Positions 1 through 7,595 of a stretch of DNA of 62,455 nt are shown in pieces; position 1 is the stretch's first letter; every line of letters begins with the position of its first letter. Where the stretch lies: contig ONAB01000018.1 in NCBI GenBank assembly GCA_900315705.1, positions 1 through 62,455 of the forward strand. The letters are read 5' to 3'. The position numbers and the translations under genes were made by a program. Source of the DNA: an uncultured Bacteroidales bacterium (GTDB lineage: Bacteria > Bacteroidota > Bacteroidia > Bacteroidales > WCHB1-69). Under the pieces are notes generated by a model that was given only the letters and a program-made list of their open reading frames with translations, searched no databases and had not been told where the DNA came from.

Positions 1-329
1 CGGAAATTCCGGAGATGTTCCGCCACCTTCTTGATTCCATCACGGCTGACAACGATACTTCTGTCAGAAGACTTCAGGCAGACACAGTCATCCCAATAGC
101 AGCCAAGCCCTATCTCGCCCCCAACCCCGCCCGTGATGAAGTGACGGTGATGGGCATTGCACCCGAGGAAGTGACTGAAATCACTGTCCTTTCAATGCAG
201 GGCGGACAAGTCGCCGAATACCGCGACACCCACCGCTTCAGCGTCAGCCGTCTGGCAAAAGCAACCTATATCGTCCGTGTAGTCACCACCGACAGAAAAG
301 TACATTACCTGAAACTGGTGAAACAGTAG
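1..329 (+). CDS. T9SS type A sorting domain protein, C-terminal fragment
   Basis: Only the last ~109 codons are in the window; the frame is open to base 3, so the gene begins upstream. The tail has the hallmarks of a T9SS type A C-terminal domain: a YLAPNPARDEV segment, a short beta-rich stretch (ITVLSMQGG), a TYIVRV strand and the basic end LKLVKQ. In this family the domain directs a protein already in the periplasm through the outer membrane and is then removed. The protein's own function cannot be read from this piece. The next cargo gene follows on the same strand after a repeat-filled gap with no visible promoter, so the two may be co-transcribed. Confidence 0.85.
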   Translation, partial: EIPEMFRHLLDSITADNDTSVRRLQADTVIPIAAKPYLAPNPARDEVTVMGIAPEEVTEITVLSMQGGQVAEYRDTHRFSVSRLAKATYIVRVVTTDRKVHYLKLVKQ

Positions 330-431
330 TTGAGAATTAAGAATTGAGAATTAAGAATGAAGAATTGTAGAGGCGCGCGGTCGCGCGCCTTAAGAATCGC
401 AAATCGCAAATCGAATTAAAAATTGATAGTT
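330..431. repeat. Intergenic short-word repeats plus REP-like palindrome
   Basis: The gap holds repeated copies of the word GAATTAAG (about 331-365), then a perfect 8-bp palindrome GGCGCGCG-GT-CGCGCGCC preceded by GTAGA (about 366-388), then a tandem AATCGCAAATCGCAAATCG word (about 394-412). GTAGAG-plus-GC-palindrome elements are common intergenic repeats in Bacteroidota. No TAnnTTTG promoter box is seen. The AAATCGCAAATCG word recurs near 2430. Confidence 0.6.
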
Positions 432-2423
432 ATGAAAACTAAAATGTTTGTTCATGGGATGATGCTGGCGGCATTCCTTCTTTCCTGTTTTGCAATGCCA
501 GTCGCCACTGCCCAGGGCGAATGGAAGTGGGCGAACAGTTGGACAGGAACCGAAGGTAATGGCAATACTTACAATTACATCTCCAATATTGCTTTTGACA
601 ATGACGGGAATATTTACGTCTGGGGTGTTATGGGCGGAGACCCTTCGTTTAATGGCCAGGATCTCCAGTTCGCCTATTCTGTCGACGGCAAACTGTCAAG
701 TCTGCTGGCCAAATTTGACTCGCTGGGCAATATGCTGTGGTACAAGGTGGTGAAGTGTAATGAGGATCTTGTTTGTTTTGCCCATTGGATGGAAGTGAAA
801 AATGACAGAATATATGTGTCGGGAAATTTTAAACTGGATTATGTGGACCAACCTCCCGTCAGTGGTATTTGGCTTTACTATTTTGACACGTTGATTACTG
901 GGGCGCAAGTTCAGGCAATACCTGTAGAACAACGGAAACCTCCCTATAAATCAGGAAGATACACTTATTTCGCCACTTTTGATTTGGATGGCAACCTGCT
1001 TGACAACCATTTTGTGGAAGCACGTGCTAGGAGAATCTCAGCCGGAGGCATAAGGGGGTTGGAATACTTGTGTTCAGGATTGGGATATGGGCGGTGTCCT
1101 GTGCACGTCGATAACGACGGCAACACGTATGTTTACCTCGAGTTGGAGTATGCAGGCCTCGAAAGTGATCCCTACACCATCATCATCGACAATGATTCGA
1201 ACAGGACTTATGACATATATCTTCCCGGTTCTGGTTGGGCTTTGCATACGGGTATGATGTACAAATTTTCGCCAAACTGGGAACTGATATATGCCAAACC
1301 GATGGTGGAGCATACGGAGGGTATTGCCACTTCGTGGGAATGGGCACACGACAGTGTCAATCAGCGTTATAACCTCTACATAGAAGGAATGTCTTTTGAC
1401 GAAGATGACAATATGTATGTGTCTGGCCTAATCTGGCTCGATCTTGTTCATGGCTGGGGTGCGGAGTTGCACCAGTATCCCATCCACATATATTGGGACA
1501 GCACACACTACGCGACCATATACGACGAAAGTTCTTGTGCTGAGATGCACTTTCTCATCAAATATAGTCCTGATGGCGATGTCCTTTGGTGTAATCAGAT
1601 ACACACGAGAGGCAGTGCCGATCCAAATGCCCCGAATCGTATAAGATCAAAATGGAGGGGTAGCTGCTATGAGAGCAATTATCTTTATATAGTTGGCTGT
1701 GGCTTAGTGCATAATGAGAATGCTGAACTGGCCTTTGATGACCAAGGACATATTCTGATTCCCTATACCTACAACAATCATACCACTGCTTTTTTTGTCC
1801 GATATAATGCAATCACAGGGCAATACGTCAATCACGGGATTATACCCGTTGAGAATGCCCAGCCTGGACAGGTCCCCGACGTTATCGGCAACCGTTTGTT
1901 CACTTATTCAAATAAAAGTGCCATACACCAGTGGTGTGTTGACGGAACATATATCGATAGCATCAACATTAGTTATGTCCATATTGACGATTTGGACCGC
2001 TCTTCAGTTCTTTTGGATAGTAAGGGACGCCTGTTGGTAGGTTTGTTAACCAAAGCATCCGGGACATTCGGAGACGGGGTTTCATTCTACGGGTCATCTG
2101 GCCGCTCCAACGCGGTGTTCGCCCTCTATCACGACCCGGAATTCACCACACCATACGTGGGAATAGCCGATCGAAGCGAGACTCTTTCCAACCTGAAAGT
2201 CTGGCCCAACCCTACCACCAGTACTCTTTATATTGAAAGTGACAATGATCCCATAGACTATATCACCGTTATGGATTTGAACGGCAAGACGCTTGTGAAA
2301 GAGTGTGTCGGCAGCAACAGCGCGTCTGTGGACGTGTCCCGCCTGCCCGCAGGGACCTACCTGCTGGAAACGGCGTGTAAGGGTGAGATTTCTGTGGAGA
2401 AGTTCGTCAAAACACTATACTAG
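432..2423 (+). CDS. T9SS type A cargo protein, paralogue of the 5522 gene
   Basis: A 663-residue secreted protein. I start at ATG 432 (MKTKMF) rather than an in-frame TTG nine bases upstream, because this gives a clean signal peptide ending near VATAQG. The body holds beta-propeller-like repeats with phrases such as FDNDGNIYVWG, DNDGNTYVY and FDEDDNMYVSG. The end is a T9SS type A domain (KVWPNPTTSTLYI, PAGTYLLE, EKFVKTLY). It is clearly paralogous to the protein starting at 5522, sharing QGEWKWA right after the signal peptide. It is probably surface-exposed or released; no catalytic motif is recognised. It is convergent with hydF, 35 bp away. Confidence 0.85.
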   Translation: MKTKMFVHGMMLAAFLLSCFAMPVATAQGEWKWANSWTGTEGNGNTYNYISNIAFDNDGNIYVWGVMGGDPSFNGQDLQFAYSVDGKLSSLLAKFDSLGNMLWYKVVKCNEDLVCFAHWMEVKNDRIYVSGNFKLDYVDQPPVSGIWLYYFDTLITGAQVQAIPVEQRKPPYKSGRYTYFATFDLDGNLLDNHFVEARARRISAGGIRGLEYLCSGLGYGRCPVHVDNDGNTYVYLELEYAGLESDPYTIIIDNDSNRTYDIYLPGSGWALHTGMMYKFSPNWELIYAKPMVEHTEGIATSWEWAHDSVNQRYNLYIEGMSFDEDDNMYVSGLIWLDLVHGWGAELHQYPIHIYWDSTHYATIYDESSCAEMHFLIKYSPDGDVLWCNQIHTRGSADPNAPNRIRSKWRGSCYESNYLYIVGCGLVHNENAELAFDDQGHILIPYTYNNHTTAFFVRYNAITGQYVNHGIIPVENAQPGQVPDVIGNRLFTYSNKSAIHQWCVDGTYIDSINISYVHIDDLDRSSVLLDSKGRLLVGLLTKASGTFGDGVSFYGSSGRSNAVFALYHDPEFTTPYVGIADRSETLSNLKVWPNPTTSTLYIESDNDPIDYITVMDLNGKTLVKECVGSNSASVDVSRLPAGTYLLETACKGEISVEKFVKTLY

Positions 2424-2458
2424 CATAGACCATAAATCGCAAATCGTACCCCGTAAAT

Positions 2459-3637
2459 CTATACAAACGGTCTCACCGCGCGGTCGAAAATGCCGTTGAG
2501 GTAGGCGATGGCCATTCCGTAGTTGGAAACGGGAATGCCGCGCTCGATGGCCGGTTTCAGGCGGTTGAGGAGCTGTTTCCGCGTAATCATACAGCCGCCG
2601 CATTGGATGACCATTGCGTATTGGCCGATGTCGGGCAGCTGGTCGAGGCCCGACACGAAGTCGAAATGCAGCTCCTTGCCCGTATATTGGCGTATCCAGC
2701 GGGGCAGCTTGCCGCGCCCGATGTCCTCGCACGAGGTGAGATGGGTGCACGACTCCAGCATCAGGATGCGGTCGCCGTCGCGCAGTTGGCTTAAGTGCGG
2801 GGTGCCCTCCAGATAGTGCTCGAAATCGCCCTTGTGACGGGCCAGCACAATGCTGAACCCGGTGAGAGGCACCTCCTCGGGCACCTCCTGCGCCACCCGC
2901 TTGAACATTTGGCTGTCGGTGACCACCAGCCGAGGGGCGGGGTTCTTCCGGAGCCATTCGCCCACCTTGTCCTCCTTGAGTACGACGGCCACGGCGTCAT
3001 TGTCGAGGATGTCGCGGATCATCTGCACCTGCGGCAGGATTAGGCGCCCCTCAGGGGCTTCCGAGTCGATGGGCGTGACCAGCACCACGGTGTCGCCGTT
3101 GCCGATAATGTCTCCCAACAGCGAGTGCGAGATGTAGGCCGAGGGGGGCATCTTCTCGACCAAAGCCTCCAGCAGGACGCTGATGCCTTGGCCGGTCTTG
3201 GCGCTCACCTCGAGCATACGGGTGTCGGTTACCCCGTCGGGGAGCGAGGTGCCGGTGGCGAGGTCGGTTTTGTTGTTCACCAGCAAAAACGGAATCTCAT
3301 ATTCGTGGAACTTGTCCATCAGCATCCTTTCCGGTTGGCCGCACTGGTGGTTGGTGGTCACCAGGATGGCGAAGTCAATGCTTTTCAGGACCTCCAGACT
3401 CTTTTGGATGCGCTTCTGCCCGATGGTGCCTTCGTCGTCGATGCCGGCGGTGTCGATGATGACCGCAGGGCCGATGCCGAAGATTTCGATGGACTTGCGG
3501 ACGGGGTCGGTGGTGGTGCCGGCGCTGGCATCTACAATGGCCGTCTCCTGGCCGGTGATGGCGTTGATGAGCGAGCTCTTCCCGTTGTTGCGCCGCCCGA
3601 AGATGCCAATATGGGGTTTGTTTTCCTTGCCTTTCAT
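2459..3637 (-). CDS. hydF: [FeFe]-hydrogenase H-cluster maturation GTPase HydF
   Basis: A 392-residue protein matching HydF, the GTPase scaffold on which HydE and HydG assemble the 2Fe subcluster before transfer to the hydrogenase. Visible motifs: P-loop GRRNNGKS (14-21), switch DTAG (62-65), NKTD (122-125), and the Fe-S site with CTH (C297, H299) and CGGC (C346, C349). Length fits the family (~400). It lies 18 bp downstream of rimO on the same strand and is probably co-transcribed. hydE, hydG and the hydrogenase are not in the window. Its presence points to anaerobic hydrogen metabolism. Confidence 0.95.
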   Translation of the reverse strand: MKGKENKPHIGIFGRRNNGKSSLINAITGQETAIVDASAGTTTDPVRKSIEIFGIGPAVIIDTAGIDDEGTIGQKRIQKSLEVLKSIDFAILVTTNHQCGQPERMLMDKFHEYEIPFLLVNNKTDLATGTSLPDGVTDTRMLEVSAKTGQGISVLLEALVEKMPPSAYISHSLLGDIIGNGDTVVLVTPIDSEAPEGRLILPQVQMIRDILDNDAVAVVLKEDKVGEWLRKNPAPRLVVTDSQMFKRVAQEVPEEVPLTGFSIVLARHKGDFEHYLEGTPHLSQLRDGDRILMLESCTHLTSCEDIGRGKLPRWIRQYTGKELHFDFVSGLDQLPDIGQYAMVIQCGGCMITRKQLLNRLKPAIERGIPVSNYGMAIAYLNGIFDRAVRPFV

Positions 3638-3655
3638 AATCGTGCGTAATTAGGG

Positions 3656-4933
3656 TTAGAGAACCACTTCGCCGTAGAGGTCGTAGGGTGCCGCCTCGGT
3701 GATGCGCACCTGGTAAAACTCCCCGACGGTGAGGGCGTGTTTTTTGGAGATGATGACGCAGTTGTCCACGTCGGGCGAGTCGTATTCGGTGCGCCCGATG
3801 TAGGCGTCGGCCTCCTCGCTGTCGATGATGACCTTGAGGGTCTGGCCCACCCGGGACTCGTTGAGTTCGAGGGATATTTTCTCCTGCAGCCGCATAATCT
3901 CGCGTTGGCGGCGGTTTTTCTCCGACATCTTGATGGGGTCGCCGAGCGAATAGGCGGGCGTGTCATCTTCCTGCGAGTAGGTGAACACCCCCAGGCGGTC
4001 GAAGCGGGTTTTGCGGACGAACTCGACCAGTTCGTGGTGCTGCTCTTTCGTCTCGGTGGGGTAGCCGGAGATGAGGGAGGTGCGCAGGGCGATGTCGGGG
4101 ACGGCCTCGCGGATGCGGTCGATCATCTCATAGATGTAGGCCGCGCTCCCGCCGCGCCGCATACTGCGCAGGATGTCGTCGTTGATATGCTGGATGGGGA
4201 TGTCGAGGTAATGGCAGTATTGGGGATACTGTTTCATCACATCGAGAATCTCAAAGGGGAAGTTGAGCGGGTAGGCGTAGTGCAGCCGTATCCACTCGAT
4301 GCCCTGCACCTGCGCGAGGGCCTCCATCAGCGGGGCGAGCTCCCGCTTGCCAGTCAGGTCGATGCCGTAATAGGTCAGGTCCTGCGCGATGAGCATCAGC
4401 TCCTTGACGCCCTGCGCGGCCAGCTTCTGCGCCTCTTCCACCAGCAGGGGTATGGGCTTCGAGACCTGCTTGTCGCGGATGAGCGGGATAGCGCAGTACG
4501 AGCACTGGTGGTCGCAGCCCTCCGAGATCTTCAGGTAGGCGTAATGGTTGGGCGTGGAGAGCAGGCGCTCGGAGGTCTCCAACAGCTCGAAGGAGTCGGA
4601 GGCCACAAGATCCTTCAGCTCTGAGAAGGTGAAAATGCCGTCCACTTCGGGCAGCGACTCCACCAGGTCTTGCTTGTTGCGCTGGGCCAGACACCCCACG
4701 ACGTATATTTGCTTCACCAATCCCTGCTGCTTGCGTTGTACCTGGTCGAGGATCTCGTTGACGGACTCTTCCCGTGCGTCACCGATGAAACTACAGGTGT
4801 TGAGGATAACAATGTCGCTCTTCATCGCGCTCTCAAAAAGGACGCGATGTCCCAAGCGCTGCAGCTGGGCGGCAATGACTTCCGAATCCACGATGTTCTT
4901 TGAACATCCCAATGTGATGATGTTGATGGTCAT
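3656..4933 (-). CDS. rimO: Ribosomal protein S12 methylthiotransferase RimO
   Basis: A 425-residue radical-SAM enzyme that adds a methylthio group to an aspartate of ribosomal protein S12. The N-terminal domain has the three auxiliary-cluster cysteines C10 (LGCSKN), C47 (NTCSF) and C81 (VGCLAQ). The radical-SAM motif is C140-x3-C144-x2-C147 (EGCDHQCSYCAIP), and a TRAM-like domain ends the protein. The sequence GCSKNIVDSE is typical of RimO rather than MiaB. It is the first gene of a probable rimO-hydF transcript; a TATTTTTG box lies at 4960-4953 on this strand. Confidence 0.96.
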   Translation of the reverse strand: MTINIITLGCSKNIVDSEVIAAQLQRLGHRVLFESAMKSDIVILNTCSFIGDAREESVNEILDQVQRKQQGLVKQIYVVGCLAQRNKQDLVESLPEVDGIFTFSELKDLVASDSFELLETSERLLSTPNHYAYLKISEGCDHQCSYCAIPLIRDKQVSKPIPLLVEEAQKLAAQGVKELMLIAQDLTYYGIDLTGKRELAPLMEALAQVQGIEWIRLHYAYPLNFPFEILDVMKQYPQYCHYLDIPIQHINDDILRSMRRGGSAAYIYEMIDRIREAVPDIALRTSLISGYPTETKEQHHELVEFVRKTRFDRLGVFTYSQEDDTPAYSLGDPIKMSEKNRRQREIMRLQEKISLELNESRVGQTLKVIIDSEEADAYIGRTEYDSPDVDNCVIISKKHALTVGEFYQVRITEAAPYDLYGEVVL

Positions 4934-4952
4934 ATTCTATTTTTTCAGGCTG

Positions 4953-4960
4953 CAAAAATA
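4953..4960 (-). promoter_or_regulatory. Probable rimO -7 box
   Basis: On the minus strand this reads TATTTTTG, matching the Bacteroidetes TAnnTTTG -7 box, 20 bp before the rimO start. It lies directly in the T-rich tail of the lipoprotein gene's terminator. No good -33 box is visible, because that position falls in the hairpin. Confidence 0.5.
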
Positions 4961-4983
4961 AAAAAAGCCCCTGAATGAGGGGC
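4961..4983 (-). terminator. Rho-independent terminator of the small lipoprotein gene
   Basis: On the minus strand a 6-bp stem GCCCCT/AGGGGC with loop CATTC (4983-4967) is followed by a run of seven T. It sits 28 bp after the stop of the lipoprotein gene and just before rimO. Confidence 0.8.
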
Positions 4984-5011
4984 TTCCTTTGTAAATCTTT
5001 TTTGCTTTGGC

Positions 5012-5233
5012 TTAGAGCGTGCCTTTGCATTCGATGCCGTTCTTGGTGCCGGCGATGGTGACAACGGTGTTGAGGTCAGAGCACTTGTTGTAGGTATCCT
5101 TGTCAAGTTCGGTTTCCCAAGTGCTTTGGACGGTACCGCCAACATAAGTTTTGCATTCGCATTTCTTGTTGCAGGAGGTGGAAAGAGCAGCCACTAAAAG
5201 GCAAGCAGCACAAATACACAGTAATTTTTTCAT
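5012..5233 (-). CDS. Small lipoprotein, unknown function
   Basis: A 73-residue protein with a signal peptide and a lipobox-like LSTSC (Cys21), so probably a lipid-anchored envelope protein. The mature part is ~50 residues with several cysteines (CECK, KCSD, IECK) that could form disulfides. I do not recognise a family. It has a visible terminator and is divergent from the cargo gene at 5522. A decayed copy of its N-terminal coding region is found near 12533-12571. Confidence 0.75.
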   Translation of the reverse strand: MKKLLCICAACLLVAALSTSCNKKCECKTYVGGTVQSTWETELDKDTYNKCSDLNTVVTIAGTKNGIECKGTL

Positions 5234-5274
5234 TGCAATGATTTTTAGGTTAGTAATTGGTTTTATTACGGCGG

Positions 5275-5282
5275 CAAAAATA
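5275..5282 (-). promoter_or_regulatory. Probable -7 box of the small lipoprotein gene
   Basis: Minus-strand TATTTTTG, 41 bp upstream of the ATG. It matches the TAnnTTTG consensus; no clear TTTG -33 box is seen at the right spacing. Confidence 0.45.
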
Positions 5283-5354
5283 CAAAATTCTTGTATTGTT
5301 CGTGGATTAAAGTGTTAATTATTCTTAATCAATGAAATATTTAATTTTTTTGTG

Positions 5355-5386
5355 TTTGACTTTTCAAAAATTATTATGTATGTTTG
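5355..5386 (+). promoter_or_regulatory. Bacteroidetes-type promoter, copy 1 of a duplicated block
   Basis: TTTG at 5355-5358 is followed after 20 bp by TATGTTTG at 5379-5386, a near-ideal primary sigma factor promoter of this phylum. It belongs to a 140-bp block (5355-5494) repeated at 12582-12721 with two visible mismatches. It should drive the cargo gene at 5522. Confidence 0.75.
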
Positions 5387-5494
5387 CAGCATCGTTTACG
5401 ATAAGAATGCAAAACAATTTTTATTCACCAAAATGTAATGTTATGAAAAAGATTCTATTCTTTATTTGTCTGCTTGGCGGCCTGATGGCCTATG
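5355..5494 (+). repeat. Duplicated promoter plus signal-peptide block, copy 1
   Basis: This stretch and 12582-12721 are both 140 bp. By eye they differ at two positions (GATAAGAATG versus GATAATAATG, CTTGGCGG versus CTTGTCGG). The block holds a promoter, the untranslated leader and the first 17 codons of a signal peptide. In copy 2 these lead into an intact gene. In copy 1 the reading frame is broken just after the block. Confidence 0.9.
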
Positions 5495-5508
5495 TTTTTT
5501 TTCAATAA
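5443..5508 (+). pseudogene. Truncated signal-peptide ORF, remnant of the 12670 gene
   Basis: ATG 5443 opens MKKILFFICLLGGLMAY, the same start as the gene at 12670 apart from one G/V change. It then runs into a T-run and stops after 21 codons (VFFQ-stop). It has no mature part. It overlaps an alternative upstream ATG (5492) of the next gene, so translating it might couple to, or compete with, that gene. Confidence 0.75.
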
Positions 5509-5521
5509 ACAGACAAAGAAT

Positions 5522-7579
5522 ATGGAGCGTATCACACTTCCCCTCCACTTTAGATTGTTCACCGCAATCCTCCTCACCCTTTGCTCTTTCCAAACGGGCT
5601 TTTCGCAGGGAGAGTGGAAATGGGCACACTATTGGAGCGGAGGCGACGACTCCTCCATCAATTATTACAACGAAATTAAAAACACTGCCTTTGATTCAGA
5701 GGGTAATATCTATGTGTATGGCACTATGGGCGGCGACGTACATTTTGACGGAAACGAGTTCCTATTTTGCGATACTCCCGAAGTGAGATATGCCAATGTG
5801 CAGGGAATCCTGCTTGCCAAGTTCGACACCTTGGGCAATATGTTGTGGAACAGAGTGGTAAAATGCAATCCCTACAGTCAGGCTGCTATGCAGATGGTAA
5901 TCCGCAACGACAGGATTTACATTGCTGGGACTGCAGAGATATGGGGGGATAGTCCCTGGGGCACGTGGCAGTTCTATTTGGACACCTTTGTGCGGAAACA
6001 ACAGATAAACAGCATACCCGTATCGGAACGAAAGCCTCCCTTTAAAATTGGAAGCTGGTCGTTCTTCTGCCAGTTCGATACAGACGGAAATCTCATAGAA
6101 GACCATTTCATTGAGTCCTACTCAAGAGAACACTTTTACGTGAATGGAGTTGATCTCGGCAGAAGCGCGGGAGCATTTAATGTTTCCGCTATGCATATAG
6201 ACAACGACGGGAACACCTTCTTGTATTCAAAGATTGTTTATAAGGGAAGGATAGAGGACCCCTACACCATAGTGGTGGACGGAGACACCAACAGGAGGTA
6301 TGACATTTATCTTCCAGGCGACTGTCAGGCTCATTACACACTCTATTATAATGACTGGTACGACACATACGACACAGGTATTGCTTATTCCCAATTGTTC
6401 CAATATTTGATCTACAAGTTTTCCCCTGACTGGGAACTGATGTGGGTCAAGCAGATGGTGGACCATACCGAGGGACTGGCCTTGGATGAACAGGACAGTG
6501 TCAACCCACGGTTCTATGGAGAATTATATGGCCTTTCATACGACGAAGAGAACAATATGTACCTGTCGGGATATATCGCACCAACGGTTTACTGGGATGC
6601 ACACCAATACCCTGTTCGTTTCTACTGGGACAGCACCCATTGCACCACCATAAACGATATGAGTGGGGTGAATCGGACTCATATTGTTATCAAATACGAT
6701 ACAGCCGGCAATGTACTGTGGTGCAACCAAATCTACACAAGGGGGACAGACAACTATCCAGGATATGCTAATGATCAGTGGTGGAGAAACCTCTATCACA
6801 ATAATGTCCTGTATCTGACTGGTCACGGACAATATCACCATAACGGCTATGCGGGAATCTTCTTTGACAGCACCTTCACACAACAACTGATGGGTCCCAA
6901 TCCGGATGTTGATGAGGCTATAATTGGTTTTTTTGTCCGATACGACGCAGAGACGGGGGCATTCCTGAACTATGGGGTCGTGCCGGCGTTCGAAGAGAAT
7001 TCTGATGGCAAGCCTGGCAAGTGTCCTGCAGTTCTGAACAACAGGGTGTTCGCCCTGGCATATTACAAAAGATACTTGACTGACGAGTCTCTGATGCAGT
7101 GGAGGATTGACGGCCATTTTATCGGATATGAACCATTCAATGCTGATGACCCCGCTTTGGGTTCTGTCATTGCCTATGACAATGGCAGTATCCTTTGTGA
7201 TATGCTGTCGAAGGAATCCGTCACCTTCAGCGAAAACGTCTGGGTGTCCTGCTATCCGACCAACAACAGCAGCGCGGTGTTCGCGCTGTACAAGGACCCC
7301 GCGTTTGCCACGCCCTACTCGGGCATCCCCACCCGCAACAACCGTGATGCCGGCCTGCAACTGTGGCCCAACCCCGCCACCTCAATCCTGCAGGTCTCGA
7401 ACGACGGCACGGATATCGACTATGTCACCGTGCTTGATTTGGAGGGCAGGACGCTCCTGCGCAAGGAGGTGCACAGTAACGCTCTTATGTTGGATGTCTC
7501 CGCCCTGCCCTCGGGTTCCTACCTGCTGGAGGCAGTATGCAAAGGGCAGGTCTCCACAGCGAAATTCGTCAAGCATTAA
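5522..7579 (+). CDS. T9SS type A cargo protein, paralogue of the 432 gene
   Basis: A 685-residue secreted protein. I favour ATG 5522, giving a normal signal peptide (MERITL...FQTGFSQ). ATG 5492 would add ten residues and lies on the edge of the duplicated block. The mature start QGEWKWA, the repeats (FDSEGNIYVYG, DNDGNTFLY, YDEENNMYLSG) and the type A end (QLWPNPATSILQV, PSGSYLLEA, AKFVKH) parallel the protein from 432. Its transcription probably depends on the promoter copy at 5355. The next gene follows after 16 bp. Confidence 0.85.
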   Translation: MERITLPLHFRLFTAILLTLCSFQTGFSQGEWKWAHYWSGGDDSSINYYNEIKNTAFDSEGNIYVYGTMGGDVHFDGNEFLFCDTPEVRYANVQGILLAKFDTLGNMLWNRVVKCNPYSQAAMQMVIRNDRIYIAGTAEIWGDSPWGTWQFYLDTFVRKQQINSIPVSERKPPFKIGSWSFFCQFDTDGNLIEDHFIESYSREHFYVNGVDLGRSAGAFNVSAMHIDNDGNTFLYSKIVYKGRIEDPYTIVVDGDTNRRYDIYLPGDCQAHYTLYYNDWYDTYDTGIAYSQLFQYLIYKFSPDWELMWVKQMVDHTEGLALDEQDSVNPRFYGELYGLSYDEENNMYLSGYIAPTVYWDAHQYPVRFYWDSTHCTTINDMSGVNRTHIVIKYDTAGNVLWCNQIYTRGTDNYPGYANDQWWRNLYHNNVLYLTGHGQYHHNGYAGIFFDSTFTQQLMGPNPDVDEAIIGFFVRYDAETGAFLNYGVVPAFEENSDGKPGKCPAVLNNRVFALAYYKRYLTDESLMQWRIDGHFIGYEPFNADDPALGSVIAYDNGSILCDMLSKESVTFSENVWVSCYPTNNSSAVFALYKDPAFATPYSGIPTRNNRDAGLQLWPNPATSILQVSNDGTDIDYVTVLDLEGRTLLRKEVHSNALMLDVSALPSGSYLLEAVCKGQVSTAKFVKH

Positions 7580-7595
7580 AACCGCACAAAACACT

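Noticed and set aside
7107-7595. 163-codon upstream extension of the giant PKD protein
   Set aside because: It overlaps the end of the preceding cargo gene in another frame and hides the signal peptide that starts at 7596.
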